This document shows positions 32,894 to 41,669 of a DNA stretch of 64,000 bases, in pieces. The stretch spans positions 434,001 through 498,000 of the forward strand of contig CAVPRI010000001.1 of assembly GCA_963707835.1 (NCBI GenBank), written 5' to 3'. The notes under the pieces were generated by a model. The model did not search any database. It saw nothing but the letters and a program-made list of their open reading frames with translations, and was not told the DNA's origin. The number at the start of each line of letters is the position of its first letter. Position 1 is the stretch's first letter. The DNA comes from Bog-473 sp963707835. Its GTDB lineage: Bacteria; Actinomycetota; Acidimicrobiia; Acidimicrobiales; RAAP-2. Both the position numbers and the translations under genes were made by a program.

Positions 32894-35065
32894 GTGACGG
32901 TGCAAGGGGAAGTCGAGCTCGAAGTGGGCACCCCGCCTGTGGTCGTGCCCACGGTACCGGCGACCTCGGCCTTCGGGTCGTTCCGACTGCTCCAAGTCCT
33001 CATCTTGGGTCTCACGGTCGGTGGCGTGGTGGTCGGCCTGCGCATCACGGTGCCGGGGGGTGTCGCTCCGGTCGACTCGGTCGCGTTCGGGCTCACCGTC
33101 GTCTGGGCCCTGGTCGGGTTCGTCGACCGGGGCGCGCGTGAGCGGGTCGGTTCCCGCCTGTCACCCTTCCATCTGCTGGTCGCCGTCGACGCCCTGGTCG
33201 CCATGATCGCGCTGGTCGCGGGGCGCAAGGCAGAGGTCGTGCACACGACGAGTGCGGCCCGCAGCGTGGCGACGGTGTCCGCCGTCGTCGTGACCGCCAT
33301 CTCGTTCCACTTCCTCCTGGCGTTGCCCGATGGTCGGCTGCGCGACGCGTTCCGGCGTGCGGCCGTGGTCGTCGCCTACGTGGCGGCGGTCGGTGTGGGG
33401 TGCGCGCTGGCAGCCGATCACCAGGCCTTCACGCCGGTCGACGGCGCCATCAGTTGGACCATCGCCGGTGCCCTGGCCATCGCTCCCGTGCGCGTCCGCT
33501 ACCTCACCTCGACGGGCCTTCAGCGAGCCCGCATGGAGTGGTTCGGCATCGGCGTCACGCTCGCCGCCACGGTGGCGCTCGTGGCGACGGTGTTGCACCT
33601 TCTCGTCGGGTGGCCCGGGCCGCTCGGGGCCGTCGCCGTGGGTGCGACGGTCCTGGTCCCGCTCGGGTTGCTGGCTTCTGAGGGCAAGAGGCTCGGGCCG
33701 CACGCCAGCCGTTTCCTCGTGCAGGTCCTGGCCGTGTTCGGCTTCGTGGTCGTGGTGTCGGCCATCTACCTGGTCATCGTCTTGGGGTTCGGGCACGCGC
33801 CGAAGACGCAGGGCGACAAGGAGGCGCTGGCGCTGGCCATGGTGGCATCGGGAGTGGCCGCGTTGATCTTCGTGCCGGTGCGTGCCCGCTTCCTCGAGGC
33901 CGCCACCCGGTTCGTCTACGGGTCGCGAGAAGCCCCCGACGAGGTCCTACGGACCTTTGGGAGCCGGCTCACCAGGGCCATCCCGATGGACGAGCTGTTG
34001 TTGCAGCTGGCGGAGTCGCTCCGCAAGACGATGACGCTCGCCAGTGCCGAGGTCTACACCGGCTCGGGTGAGGTGCTCGAGCGCACGGCGTCCGTGCCGG
34101 ACCTGGGCCCGGAGTCGCTCGTCATCTCGCCGCGGGAGCGACCCGTCGTGACCCGGGCTGGGGTGTCGGGGACCGCCTGGGCGTCGGTCTGGTTGCCGGC
34201 GCTGGTGCACGGACGCGAACAGGAGCAGATCCGGGTGGCACCCGTCAGCCACGCCGGCGATCTGCTGGGTCTGATCGTGGCCGAACGGCCCCGAGAGGCC
34301 AACGCGTTCTCCGAGGAGGACGACCGCGTGTTGGCCGACCTGGCGCGTCAGGTCGGGCTTGCGCTGCACAATTCGCAACTCGACACGGCACTGCAGACCA
34401 CGCTCGACGAGGTGCGCAAACAGGCTGACGAGCTTCGCCGGTCGAGGGCCCGGATCGTGGCCAGTGGGGACGCCGAACGTCGACGCGTCGAGCGCAACCT
34501 GCACGACGGCGCCCAGCAGCACCTGGTCGCGCTGGCGGTGAACCTCCGCCTGGCCCGGGACGTCATAGTCGACGACCAGGATGCCGGTCTCGAGATGCTC
34601 GAACAGCTTGCCGGCGAGGTGCAGGAGACCATCCAAGAGCTCCGTGAGCTGGCGCACGGGATCTACCCGCCGCTCTTGGTCGACAGCGGTCTCGTGGAGG
34701 CTCTGCGAGCGGCGGCGAACCGGAGCCCCCTGAGCGTCGAGATCCGCGCGGAGGGCATCGGTCGGTACGGGGCCGAGACGGAGGCGGCAGTGTACTTCTG
34801 CTGCCTCGAGGCGCTGCAGAACGCGGCCAAGCACGCTCCGGATTCGCAGGTCGAGGTACGGCTGTGGGAGGAGTCGGGGGGCCTCCTCTTCAGCGTCATC
34901 GATACCGGACCGGGATTCGACCCGGAGAAGGCCAGGCGCGGGCACGGGTATACGAACATGGCCGACCGGTTGGGTGCCATCGGTGGCACCGTGCGATGGG
35001 ACTCGGAGATCGGCCAGGGGTCGCAGGTGCGGGGCTCGGTCCCGCTCGTCGAGTCGGCGACCTAG
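32894..35065 (+). CDS. Membrane sensor histidine kinase (NarL/DesK class, GAF-containing)
   Basis: 723 residues. The N-terminal ~330 residues hold about eight hydrophobic segments with short loops, suggesting that sensing occurs in the membrane. A GAF-like domain follows (about 350-490), then a short coiled coil (ALQTTLDEVRKQADELRRSRAR) and the HisKA_3 motif with phospho-His537 in RNLHDGAQQHL. The ATPase has EALQNAAKHAPDS (N box) and DTGPGF (G1). Two response regulators lie beyond its stop on the opposite strand, one of them only 6 bases away. The receiver-cyclase upstream is in the same operon. It is the likely kinase for all three receivers. Confidence 0.93.
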   Translation: MTVQGEVELEVGTPPVVVPTVPATSAFGSFRLLQVLILGLTVGGVVVGLRITVPGGVAPVDSVAFGLTVVWALVGFVDRGARERVGSRLSPFHLLVAVDALVAMIALVAGRKAEVVHTTSAARSVATVSAVVVTAISFHFLLALPDGRLRDAFRRAAVVVAYVAAVGVGCALAADHQAFTPVDGAISWTIAGALAIAPVRVRYLTSTGLQRARMEWFGIGVTLAATVALVATVLHLLVGWPGPLGAVAVGATVLVPLGLLASEGKRLGPHASRFLVQVLAVFGFVVVVSAIYLVIVLGFGHAPKTQGDKEALALAMVASGVAALIFVPVRARFLEAATRFVYGSREAPDEVLRTFGSRLTRAIPMDELLLQLAESLRKTMTLASAEVYTGSGEVLERTASVPDLGPESLVISPRERPVVTRAGVSGTAWASVWLPALVHGREQEQIRVAPVSHAGDLLGLIVAERPREANAFSEEDDRVLADLARQVGLALHNSQLDTALQTTLDEVRKQADELRRSRARIVASGDAERRRVERNLHDGAQQHLVALAVNLRLARDVIVDDQDAGLEMLEQLAGEVQETIQELRELAHGIYPPLLVDSGLVEALRAAANRSPLSVEIRAEGIGRYGAETEAAVYFCCLEALQNAAKHAPDSQVEVRLWEESGGLLFSVIDTGPGFDPEKARRGHGYTNMADRLGAIGGTVRWDSEIGQGSQVRGSVPLVESAT

Positions 35066-35071
35066 CCGCGC

Positions 35072-35464
35072 TCAGGCGGAGATGAAGCCCGGGGCGTCCC
35101 GCTGTTCCCAGAGATGACGCAGCCTGTCCGCCCCGAGGTGCTCCTTGTTGAGGTAGGCGCGTGCACCGCTCGTGGCTACCTCGGGCGGCAGGTCACCGGC
35201 GTCGTAGGTCGAGCAGAGGATCACGACGACCTCGGGGTGCAGCGACACCATGGTGCGTGTCGCCTCGATGCCGTTCATCTCGGGCATGTTGATGTCCATC
35301 AGGACCAGCGCTGGGTTGAGCTCCTGCTGGAGTGAGACCGCTTCGCTCCCGTTGGCGGCCTCACCGACCAACTCGAACTCGTTCGCTCGCTTGAGCACCG
35401 CCTTCATGGCGGAACGGAAGGGCGCCTGATCGTCGACGATGAGAACGGTGGGCCGATCACCCAT
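35072..35464 (-). CDS. Stand-alone receiver domain protein
   Basis: A 130-residue CheY-like receiver with acidic Asp11-Asp12, phospho-acceptor Asp57 (LVLMDINMPEMNG) and the conserved Lys in AYLNKEH. No output domain follows: it ends about ten residues after the receiver. It is convergent with the kinase gene and 65 bases downstream of the NarL-type regulator on the same strand. It could be a phosphate sink or a modulator of the kinase. Confidence 0.9.
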   Translation of the reverse strand: MGDRPTVLIVDDQAPFRSAMKAVLKRANEFELVGEAANGSEAVSLQQELNPALVLMDINMPEMNGIEATRTMVSLHPEVVVILCSTYDAGDLPPEVATSGARAYLNKEHLGADRLRHLWEQRDAPGFISA

Positions 35465-35529
35465 GCGTCCATTCTCGCATTACCGGAGATGCCCTGGCGG
35501 GGTGGTGCCACACACGGTCGGGGGTGGTG

Positions 35530-36204
35530 TCAGCCACCCCCCGGGTCGCTCAGATAGACGAGGACGGCTTTGACGCGCCGGTTGACGTCCCGCTCCTCGG
35601 TCAGCCCGAGCTTGGAGAAGATCGAATTGGTGTGCTTCTCCACCGCCCGCTCGGAGACCTGCAGCGAGGCGGCGATGGCGGCGTTGCTCTTGCCCTTCGC
35701 CATCTCCCCCAGGATCTCGGACTCGCGCGGGGTGAGCCACGAAAGGTCGGACTTGCGCCGCGACGACTTGGTATCGATGAGTTCGTCGACGATCTGCGGG
35801 TCGATCACGGACCCGCCCTGGGCCACGGTGCGGATGGCCTGCGCGAGCTCGTCGGCGCCGGCGACTTGTTCCTTGAGGAGGTAGCCCCGCCCGGCGGACC
35901 CGGTCTCGAGCAGTGCCAGGGCGTAGGAGGGTGTCTTGTACTGGCTGAGCACCACCACGCCCACCTCGGGCTTGTGCTGCCGGAGCCACGAGGCCGCCTG
36001 GATCCCCTCGTCGGTCCCGGTTGGAGGCATGCGGATGTCGGTGACCACGACCTCTGGTGACGCGTCGCCGATCAACGCCAGGAGCTCAGGCAGGTCGGCG
36101 GCGCGCCCGACCAGCTCGAGATCGGTCTCGCCCTCGATGATGCGGGCGATGCCCTCCCGCAGGAGCGCGTTGTCCTCGGCCAGTGCCACCCGGATTCTCG
36201 CCAT
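35530..36204 (-). CDS. NarL/LuxR-family response regulator
   Basis: 224 residues from ATG 36204. A receiver with Asp56 (VTDIRMPP) is followed by a LuxR-type HTH (LTPRESEILGEMAKGKSNAAIAASLQVSERAVEKHTNSIFSKLGL). Its receiver is strikingly like that of the cyclase fusion (shared VTDIRMPP, GVVxLSQYxxPxYAxALLxxGSAGxGYLLK), so the two are paralogues probably served by one kinase. It is divergent from the FtsX permeases and is the obvious candidate for regulating them. Confidence 0.94.
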   Translation of the reverse strand: MARIRVALAEDNALLREGIARIIEGETDLELVGRAADLPELLALIGDASPEVVVTDIRMPPTGTDEGIQAASWLRQHKPEVGVVVLSQYKTPSYALALLETGSAGRGYLLKEQVAGADELAQAIRTVAQGGSVIDPQIVDELIDTKSSRRKSDLSWLTPRESEILGEMAKGKSNAAIAASLQVSERAVEKHTNSIFSKLGLTEERDVNRRVKAVLVYLSDPGGG

Positions 36205-36371
36205 GCCAAGCGTACGGTAGCGCGACAGGCCTGATCTCCCTGATCCACCGGGGTGAGGACGTGGTGGTGGCACCCCTGTCCACCGGCGGGTTGGCACCCT
36301 TGGTGGATCGGCTGTGAGCAGCGAGACTGCACGGCGGTGAAGGAGGACGCCGCGGGAAGCCCGGGGACGTG

Positions 36372-38939
36372 ATGAAGCAGGGCGTCAGCCTGGCGCGGTA
36401 CCGCATGAGGTCGACGTTCCGGCACCGCTGGGCCGGCTATGTCTCCCTGATCCTCCTGGTTGGCCTGGTCGGAGGTCTCGGGCTGGGCAGCCTGGCCGCG
36501 GCCAGACGCACCCAGTCGTCGTTCTCGGTCCTCCTGGCCGCCACCAACCCGTCGGACCTCGAGGTGTCGATCTACTCAGGAGGAGGCGGTCCGAACCTCG
36601 ACTACCAGCCGTCGCTCACCCGGGAGATCGCCCGGATGCGCGGCGTGAGCCACGTCGATGCCGCCTTCACCGTGACCGGGGCGCCGCTCAACCGCGACGG
36701 GTCCCCGCGCATACGGGTCGCCGGACTGGCCTACCCCGTGGCAAGTGTCAACGGGCTCTTCTTCTCCCAGGATCGCCTGGCCGTCAATCAGGGGAGGCTG
36801 GCGTCCCCGGGACGGGCCGACGAGATCGTCATGGCCCCGGCCGTGGCCGAGTTGCTCGGGCTCCGCGTGGGCCAGGTGATTCCGTTTGGCTTCTACTCGA
36901 ACGCCCAGCAGAGCCTGCCGCAGTTCGGGACCGCCGCGGTACCCCCGGCGCTGAAGGTGAACATGCGGCTCGTCGGGTTGGCCTCCTTGAACTCCGAGAT
37001 CGTCGAGGACGACGTCGACATCCTTCCGACCTTCATCCCGCTCACCCCGGCGTTCGCCAGGGAGGCGCTTGCACACAAGGGAATATCGGGAGCGCTGACG
37101 TTCGGCATCAAGACATCTGGAGGGGCGGCCGCAGTTCCGCTCGTCGAGCGCGAACTGGCCCGTCTCACCCTGCCCGGCCTGCAGGTCACCGACCACGCCC
37201 TGGCACCGGTCGAGGCCAAGGCGGACCGCTCGCTCAGGCCGATCTCGATCGCCTTGGCAGTCTTCGGGGTGATCGCGCTGCTGGCGGCCGTTCTCATCGC
37301 GACGCAGCTCATCGCGCGTCGACTGCGCAGCGAAGGCGACGACCGCCAGATCCTGCGGGCCCTGGGCGCCGGCCCCACCGATACCGCGCTCGATGCATTA
37401 CTCGGGCTCGAAGCTGCCGTCGCGCTCGGATCAGTCCTGGCCATTGCCGTCGCCGTTGCCCTGTCCCCGTTGGCACCCCTTGGTCCGGTCCGTGCGGTGT
37501 ATCGGGCAAGCGGGTTCTCCTGGGACTGGACCGTTCTCGGCTTCGGTGTCCTCGTCTTGGTGATCGTGCTCAGCGCGGTCGCCGGCATCTTGGCGTACAC
37601 GACGGCGCCCCACCGCCTCGTGCTCCGCCCCCGCCTTCGCTCGACGGCAGGGGCGCGCCTGGTGTCGTTTGTGGCGCGGGCTGGGCTGCGTGCTCCCGGG
37701 GTGGTCGGCGTGAGGATGGCCCTCGAGCCGGGCGAGGGTCGGGCGGCCGTGCCGGTGCGCTCGGCGCTCCTGGGCTCGGTCATGGCAGTGGCACTGGTCA
37801 TCACGACGCTCACATTCGGTGCCAGCCTGCAGACGCTGGTCTCGAACCCTCCGCTCTATGGGTGGAATTGGACCTACATCCTCAACCCGGTCGGGTCAGG
37901 CGGGGGGGAGGTCCCGCAGGTCGCATCGACATTGCTCAAGCACGACAAGGATGTCGCGGCGTACTCCGGGGCGGACTTCAACTCGCTCCAGGTCGACGGA
38001 CAGGAGATCCCGTTCCTGCTGGAAGACCACGGGGCCACCGTGACCCCGCCGATCCTCTCGGGACACGAGCCCCAGGGGGCTCACGAGGTGGTGCTCGGCG
38101 CGGCCAGCATGTCCCAACTGCACGTCCGCGTCGGGCAAGAGGTCACCATCTCCTTGGGAACCCCCGCCGATGCTCCTGTGTACATCCCGCCGACGCGCCT
38201 CGAGGTCGTCGGCACGGCGACCTTTCCCGCCATCGGCTTCGCCAGCACGGTCTCGGACCACACCTCCATGGGAACGGGGATGCTCCTCGAGTCCCAGGTG
38301 CTCCCCAGGTCCTTCCTGGCGGCGATCGACGCCGGGCCCGACCCGGCACTGACCGGGCCCAATCTGGTGCTCGTCCGAATCCGGCCGGGCGTCACCCCGG
38401 CCGTCGCGCTGTCGGGACTCCACCGCATCGTTGCCCAGGCGGATCGGGCCGACGCGGCGGGACCGGGTGGATCCGCCGGCAACGCCATCGTTGTGCAAAG
38501 TGTCCAGCGTCCCGCCGAGATCGTGAATTACAAGACCATCGGGCTCACCCCCTCGCTTCTGGTGGCAGGACTGGTGCTGGGCGCCGTGGTGGCGTTGACA
38601 CTCACCCTCGTTGCCTCGGTCCGCCAACGCCGTCGCGACCTGGCACTCTTGAAGACCGTTGGTTTCGTCCGGCGCCAACTGGCAGCCACTGTGGCCTGGC
38701 AGGCGACCGTCGCTGCGGTCGTGGGAATCCTTGTCGGGATCCCTCTCGGGATCGTCGTCGGTCGATGGCTGTGGGACCTCTTCGCGCTCCAGATCGACGC
38801 GGTGCCCTATCCCACGGTGCCAATGGGGGCTGTCGCACTGGCCGCGCTGGGCACAGTCGTCCTGGCCAACCTCGTCGCAGTTGTTCCCGCTCGCAGCGCA
38901 GCGCGCACCCCGACGGCCCTCATGCTCTGGTCCGAGTGA
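36372..38939 (+). CDS. FtsX-like ABC permease (tandem copy 1)
   Basis: 855 residues from ATG 36372 (GTG 36369 is also possible). Topology: helix 1 (about 18-40, YVSLILLVGLVGGLGLGSLAAARR), a large extracytoplasmic region, FtsX-type core with three helices around residues 295-410, a second half beginning near residue 465, another external region, and three C-terminal helices. The end has SVRQRRRDLALLKTVGFVRRQL, a typical FtsX/MacB motif. It lacks an ATPase of its own and probably uses the one at 32170. It shares a layout and many segments with the next gene. Confidence 0.88.
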   Translation: MKQGVSLARYRMRSTFRHRWAGYVSLILLVGLVGGLGLGSLAAARRTQSSFSVLLAATNPSDLEVSIYSGGGGPNLDYQPSLTREIARMRGVSHVDAAFTVTGAPLNRDGSPRIRVAGLAYPVASVNGLFFSQDRLAVNQGRLASPGRADEIVMAPAVAELLGLRVGQVIPFGFYSNAQQSLPQFGTAAVPPALKVNMRLVGLASLNSEIVEDDVDILPTFIPLTPAFAREALAHKGISGALTFGIKTSGGAAAVPLVERELARLTLPGLQVTDHALAPVEAKADRSLRPISIALAVFGVIALLAAVLIATQLIARRLRSEGDDRQILRALGAGPTDTALDALLGLEAAVALGSVLAIAVAVALSPLAPLGPVRAVYRASGFSWDWTVLGFGVLVLVIVLSAVAGILAYTTAPHRLVLRPRLRSTAGARLVSFVARAGLRAPGVVGVRMALEPGEGRAAVPVRSALLGSVMAVALVITTLTFGASLQTLVSNPPLYGWNWTYILNPVGSGGGEVPQVASTLLKHDKDVAAYSGADFNSLQVDGQEIPFLLEDHGATVTPPILSGHEPQGAHEVVLGAASMSQLHVRVGQEVTISLGTPADAPVYIPPTRLEVVGTATFPAIGFASTVSDHTSMGTGMLLESQVLPRSFLAAIDAGPDPALTGPNLVLVRIRPGVTPAVALSGLHRIVAQADRADAAGPGGSAGNAIVVQSVQRPAEIVNYKTIGLTPSLLVAGLVLGAVVALTLTLVASVRQRRRDLALLKTVGFVRRQLAATVAWQATVAAVVGILVGIPLGIVVGRWLWDLFALQIDAVPYPTVPMGAVALAALGTVVLANLVAVVPARSAARTPTALMLWSE

Positions 38940-39095
38940 GTTGTCGGCCACGCCGCAGTCCGTCCTTCGAGGCGACGACCGCCTGGACGTCGAGCTGCCT
39001 CAGGATCGGGAGTGGCGACCTCGAGCACAACGTCTTCTCGAGGGGCCTCGAAATGGCAGGAAGGGACCAGAGCCGTGGATGCGGGGGTTGGGTTG

Positions 39096-41621
39096 GTGAG
39101 TGACGATCGTGCGGGCTCGCCGCGCCCAGCTGCCTTCCACACCGCCTGGTACAGGACCACCACCGGCTGGAGGCGAGAGCGAACGAGCTTCCTCTTGCTC
39201 GTGGTCCTGATCGGCCTCGTTGGAGGGGTGGCTCTCGGATCGATCGCCGCGGCACGCCGGACGGACTCGTCGTACGCCACCTTCCTGGCCAATTCCAACC
39301 CGTCGGATCTCATGATCGATCCGGCCGGCGGTCCCGGCGTGGGCCAGCCAAACCAAGCGCAGCACCTCGTCGACGCGGTGCGCCGCTATCCAGAGGTGAA
39401 ACAGGTCGAGGCTTACGAGGCACTGAATGCATCGCTCGTCGTGGCGGGAAGAGTTCATGAGCGCAGCCTCAATAGCAACGTTGTCCTCGTGGGGAGCGTC
39501 GACGGGCTCCTCTTCAACCAGGATCGTTTCGCCATCACGAGCGGACGGATGGCGGATCCCACCCGAGCCAACGAGGTCATGGTGACGCAGAACGCCGCAA
39601 CTGCGCTCGGTTTGCACCTCGATGAAGTGCTCGATGTGCGGGTCTCGTCGACTTCGGGTTCCGGACCCGCGCGAACCTTCGGGCTCAAGGTGGTCGGCAT
39701 CGGTTTGCTGAACCGCGAAGTGGTGCAGGACCAAATTGCCAGGTACCCCACATACATCGTGGCGACCCCGGCCCTCACCCGGATGGTCTCCGGCGACAGC
39801 TCAATCGTGTACCTGGGTGCCCGGCTGCGACGGGGTGCGGCAGATGTCCCAGCAGTGGAGCGGCGCTGGAACTCAACCGAGGCTTACTTCACCGACTTCC
39901 AGGTCACTTCGGAGTTGGAGGCCGAAGCCAATCAGGCGATAAGGCCCGAGGCGCTCGCGCTCAGTGTGTTCGGGGGTATTGCCGCCCTGGCCGCCCTCCT
40001 TCTCGGGATACAACTTGTGGCGCGGCAACTGAGTGCCCGCGAGCATGACCTGACCGTCATGCAGGCCATGGGAGCAGACCCGGCGACGACTGTTCTCGAC
40101 GGTCTCATCGGGCTCCTTGGATCGGTTCTGGCCGGGTCCGCCCTGGCCATCGGTGTGGCCGTGGCCATGTCGAGTCTCTTCCCGATCGGACCGGTCCGCG
40201 CTGTCTACCCGGATCGCGGTGTTGACGCGGACTGGACCGTGCTCGGTGTCGGATTCGCCGTGATGGTCGGCGTCATCGGGACGGGCGCTGTGCTCCTCGC
40301 TGTGTTCCATGCACCTCACCGGACACTGCGACGCTCGCGGTCCTTCGCACGCTCCTCGTCCACCATTGCCATTACGGCGAGGGCCGGGTTGCCACCTACA
40401 GCCGTCGCAGGAGCATCCTTCGCGATCGACGCCCGCTCCGGGAGGACGGCCGGTGCCTACCGCTGGTCGCTCCTGGCTGCGCTCCTCGCCATGGTCGTCG
40501 TGACGGCGACATTGACCTTCGCTGCGAGCCTGAGCGCGCTGGTGTCCCATCCAGCGCTTTACGGGTGGAACTGGGACTACGCAGTACAGAGTTCCGACGG
40601 CTATGGACCCGTACCGAACCAGGCAGTGGCGGCGTTCCGCCATGATCCCGCGGTCACGATGTCGGGTGTCTGGTTCGCCACCATGCAGCTGGACGGGGTC
40701 GAGGTGCCTACCTTGCTCTCCGACCCGAGGTCCCCTGTGGCACCACCTGTCACCTCGGGTCACGGGCTGGCCTCGCCGCACCAGGTCGTCCTCGGTGCCG
40801 CAACCCTCGCACAGTTGCACAGACGCATCGGTGACACCGTGTATCTCCAATACGTGCCGGGCCATCCGAGCCGCCCCATCCCGCTGACCATCGTCGGTGT
40901 GGCAACGATGCCCGCAATCGGGATCGCCGAGGGGCTCCACACCTCCATGGGTGTCGGCGCGGCCGTGCCGGCAGACGCCGGGCCCGTGACGGTGAGCCTG
41001 GGACCCCAGGGCTACGGCGCGTCCTGCAATGGACCCAACATGGTCTTCGTGCGGGTTCGGGGAGGACTGAGTCCGAAGCAGGGCCAGGTTGCCGCGCGGC
41101 GGCTTTCCGACGCGGCCAACCGGATCCTCGCCGCGCAACCCCAAGACTCGATTTGTGGTGGCAACGTCGCCTCCGTCCTCGGTGTCCAGCATCCCGCCCA
41201 GATCGTGAATTACCGCTCCATGGGAACGACCCCGTTGCTGCTCGCCGGGGGTCTCGCGCTCGCTGCAGTGGTGGCCCTCGCGTTGTCCCTCGCCGCGTCC
41301 GTACGGCGGTGTCGCAGAGACCTGGCGCAACTCAAGACGTTGGGTTTCGTTCAACGGCAGCTTTCCGCGGCCGTGGCCTGGCACGCGTCCTTTGTGGTGG
41401 CGATAGGGATCGTGGTCGGCGTCCCACTCGGCATCGTTCTCGGTCGATGGTTGTGGGTACTGTTTGCCGAACAGATCGGAGCTGTGCCGGCGCCCACCGT
41501 TCCGGTACCGTCGGTTGTCCTAGCCGCGGTCGCAGCACTTGTGCTTGCGAATGCAGCGGCGGTGCTCCCGGGCCGCCGCGCCGCTCGCACCGCTCCGGTC
41601 CCTTTCCTCCGTGAGGAGTAG
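39096..41621 (+). CDS. FtsX-like ABC permease (tandem copy 2)
   Basis: About 841 residues from GTG 39096; GTG 39075 and the in-frame ATG 39012 are alternatives without better ribosome sites. The same architecture as the preceding gene: first helix with LIGLVGGVALGSIAAARRTDSS, NSNPSDLMID, mid-protein HPALYGWNWDYAVQSS, and C-terminal SVRRCRRDLAQLKTLGFVQRQLS. The block LYGWNW and the QHPAQIVNYRSMGTTPLLLA segment are nearly the same in both copies, so it is a tandem duplication that has diverged. The pair could form a heterodimeric exporter with one ATPase. Confidence 0.88.
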   Translation: MSDDRAGSPRPAAFHTAWYRTTTGWRRERTSFLLLVVLIGLVGGVALGSIAAARRTDSSYATFLANSNPSDLMIDPAGGPGVGQPNQAQHLVDAVRRYPEVKQVEAYEALNASLVVAGRVHERSLNSNVVLVGSVDGLLFNQDRFAITSGRMADPTRANEVMVTQNAATALGLHLDEVLDVRVSSTSGSGPARTFGLKVVGIGLLNREVVQDQIARYPTYIVATPALTRMVSGDSSIVYLGARLRRGAADVPAVERRWNSTEAYFTDFQVTSELEAEANQAIRPEALALSVFGGIAALAALLLGIQLVARQLSAREHDLTVMQAMGADPATTVLDGLIGLLGSVLAGSALAIGVAVAMSSLFPIGPVRAVYPDRGVDADWTVLGVGFAVMVGVIGTGAVLLAVFHAPHRTLRRSRSFARSSSTIAITARAGLPPTAVAGASFAIDARSGRTAGAYRWSLLAALLAMVVVTATLTFAASLSALVSHPALYGWNWDYAVQSSDGYGPVPNQAVAAFRHDPAVTMSGVWFATMQLDGVEVPTLLSDPRSPVAPPVTSGHGLASPHQVVLGAATLAQLHRRIGDTVYLQYVPGHPSRPIPLTIVGVATMPAIGIAEGLHTSMGVGAAVPADAGPVTVSLGPQGYGASCNGPNMVFVRVRGGLSPKQGQVAARRLSDAANRILAAQPQDSICGGNVASVLGVQHPAQIVNYRSMGTTPLLLAGGLALAAVVALALSLAASVRRCRRDLAQLKTLGFVQRQLSAAVAWHASFVVAIGIVVGVPLGIVLGRWLWVLFAEQIGAVPAPTVPVPSVVLAAVAALVLANAAAVLPGRRAARTAPVPFLREE

Positions 41622-41669
41622 CCAACGCGGCCGACGCGCCTACGCTTGGCGCATGGCCCCGGGGCGCGG

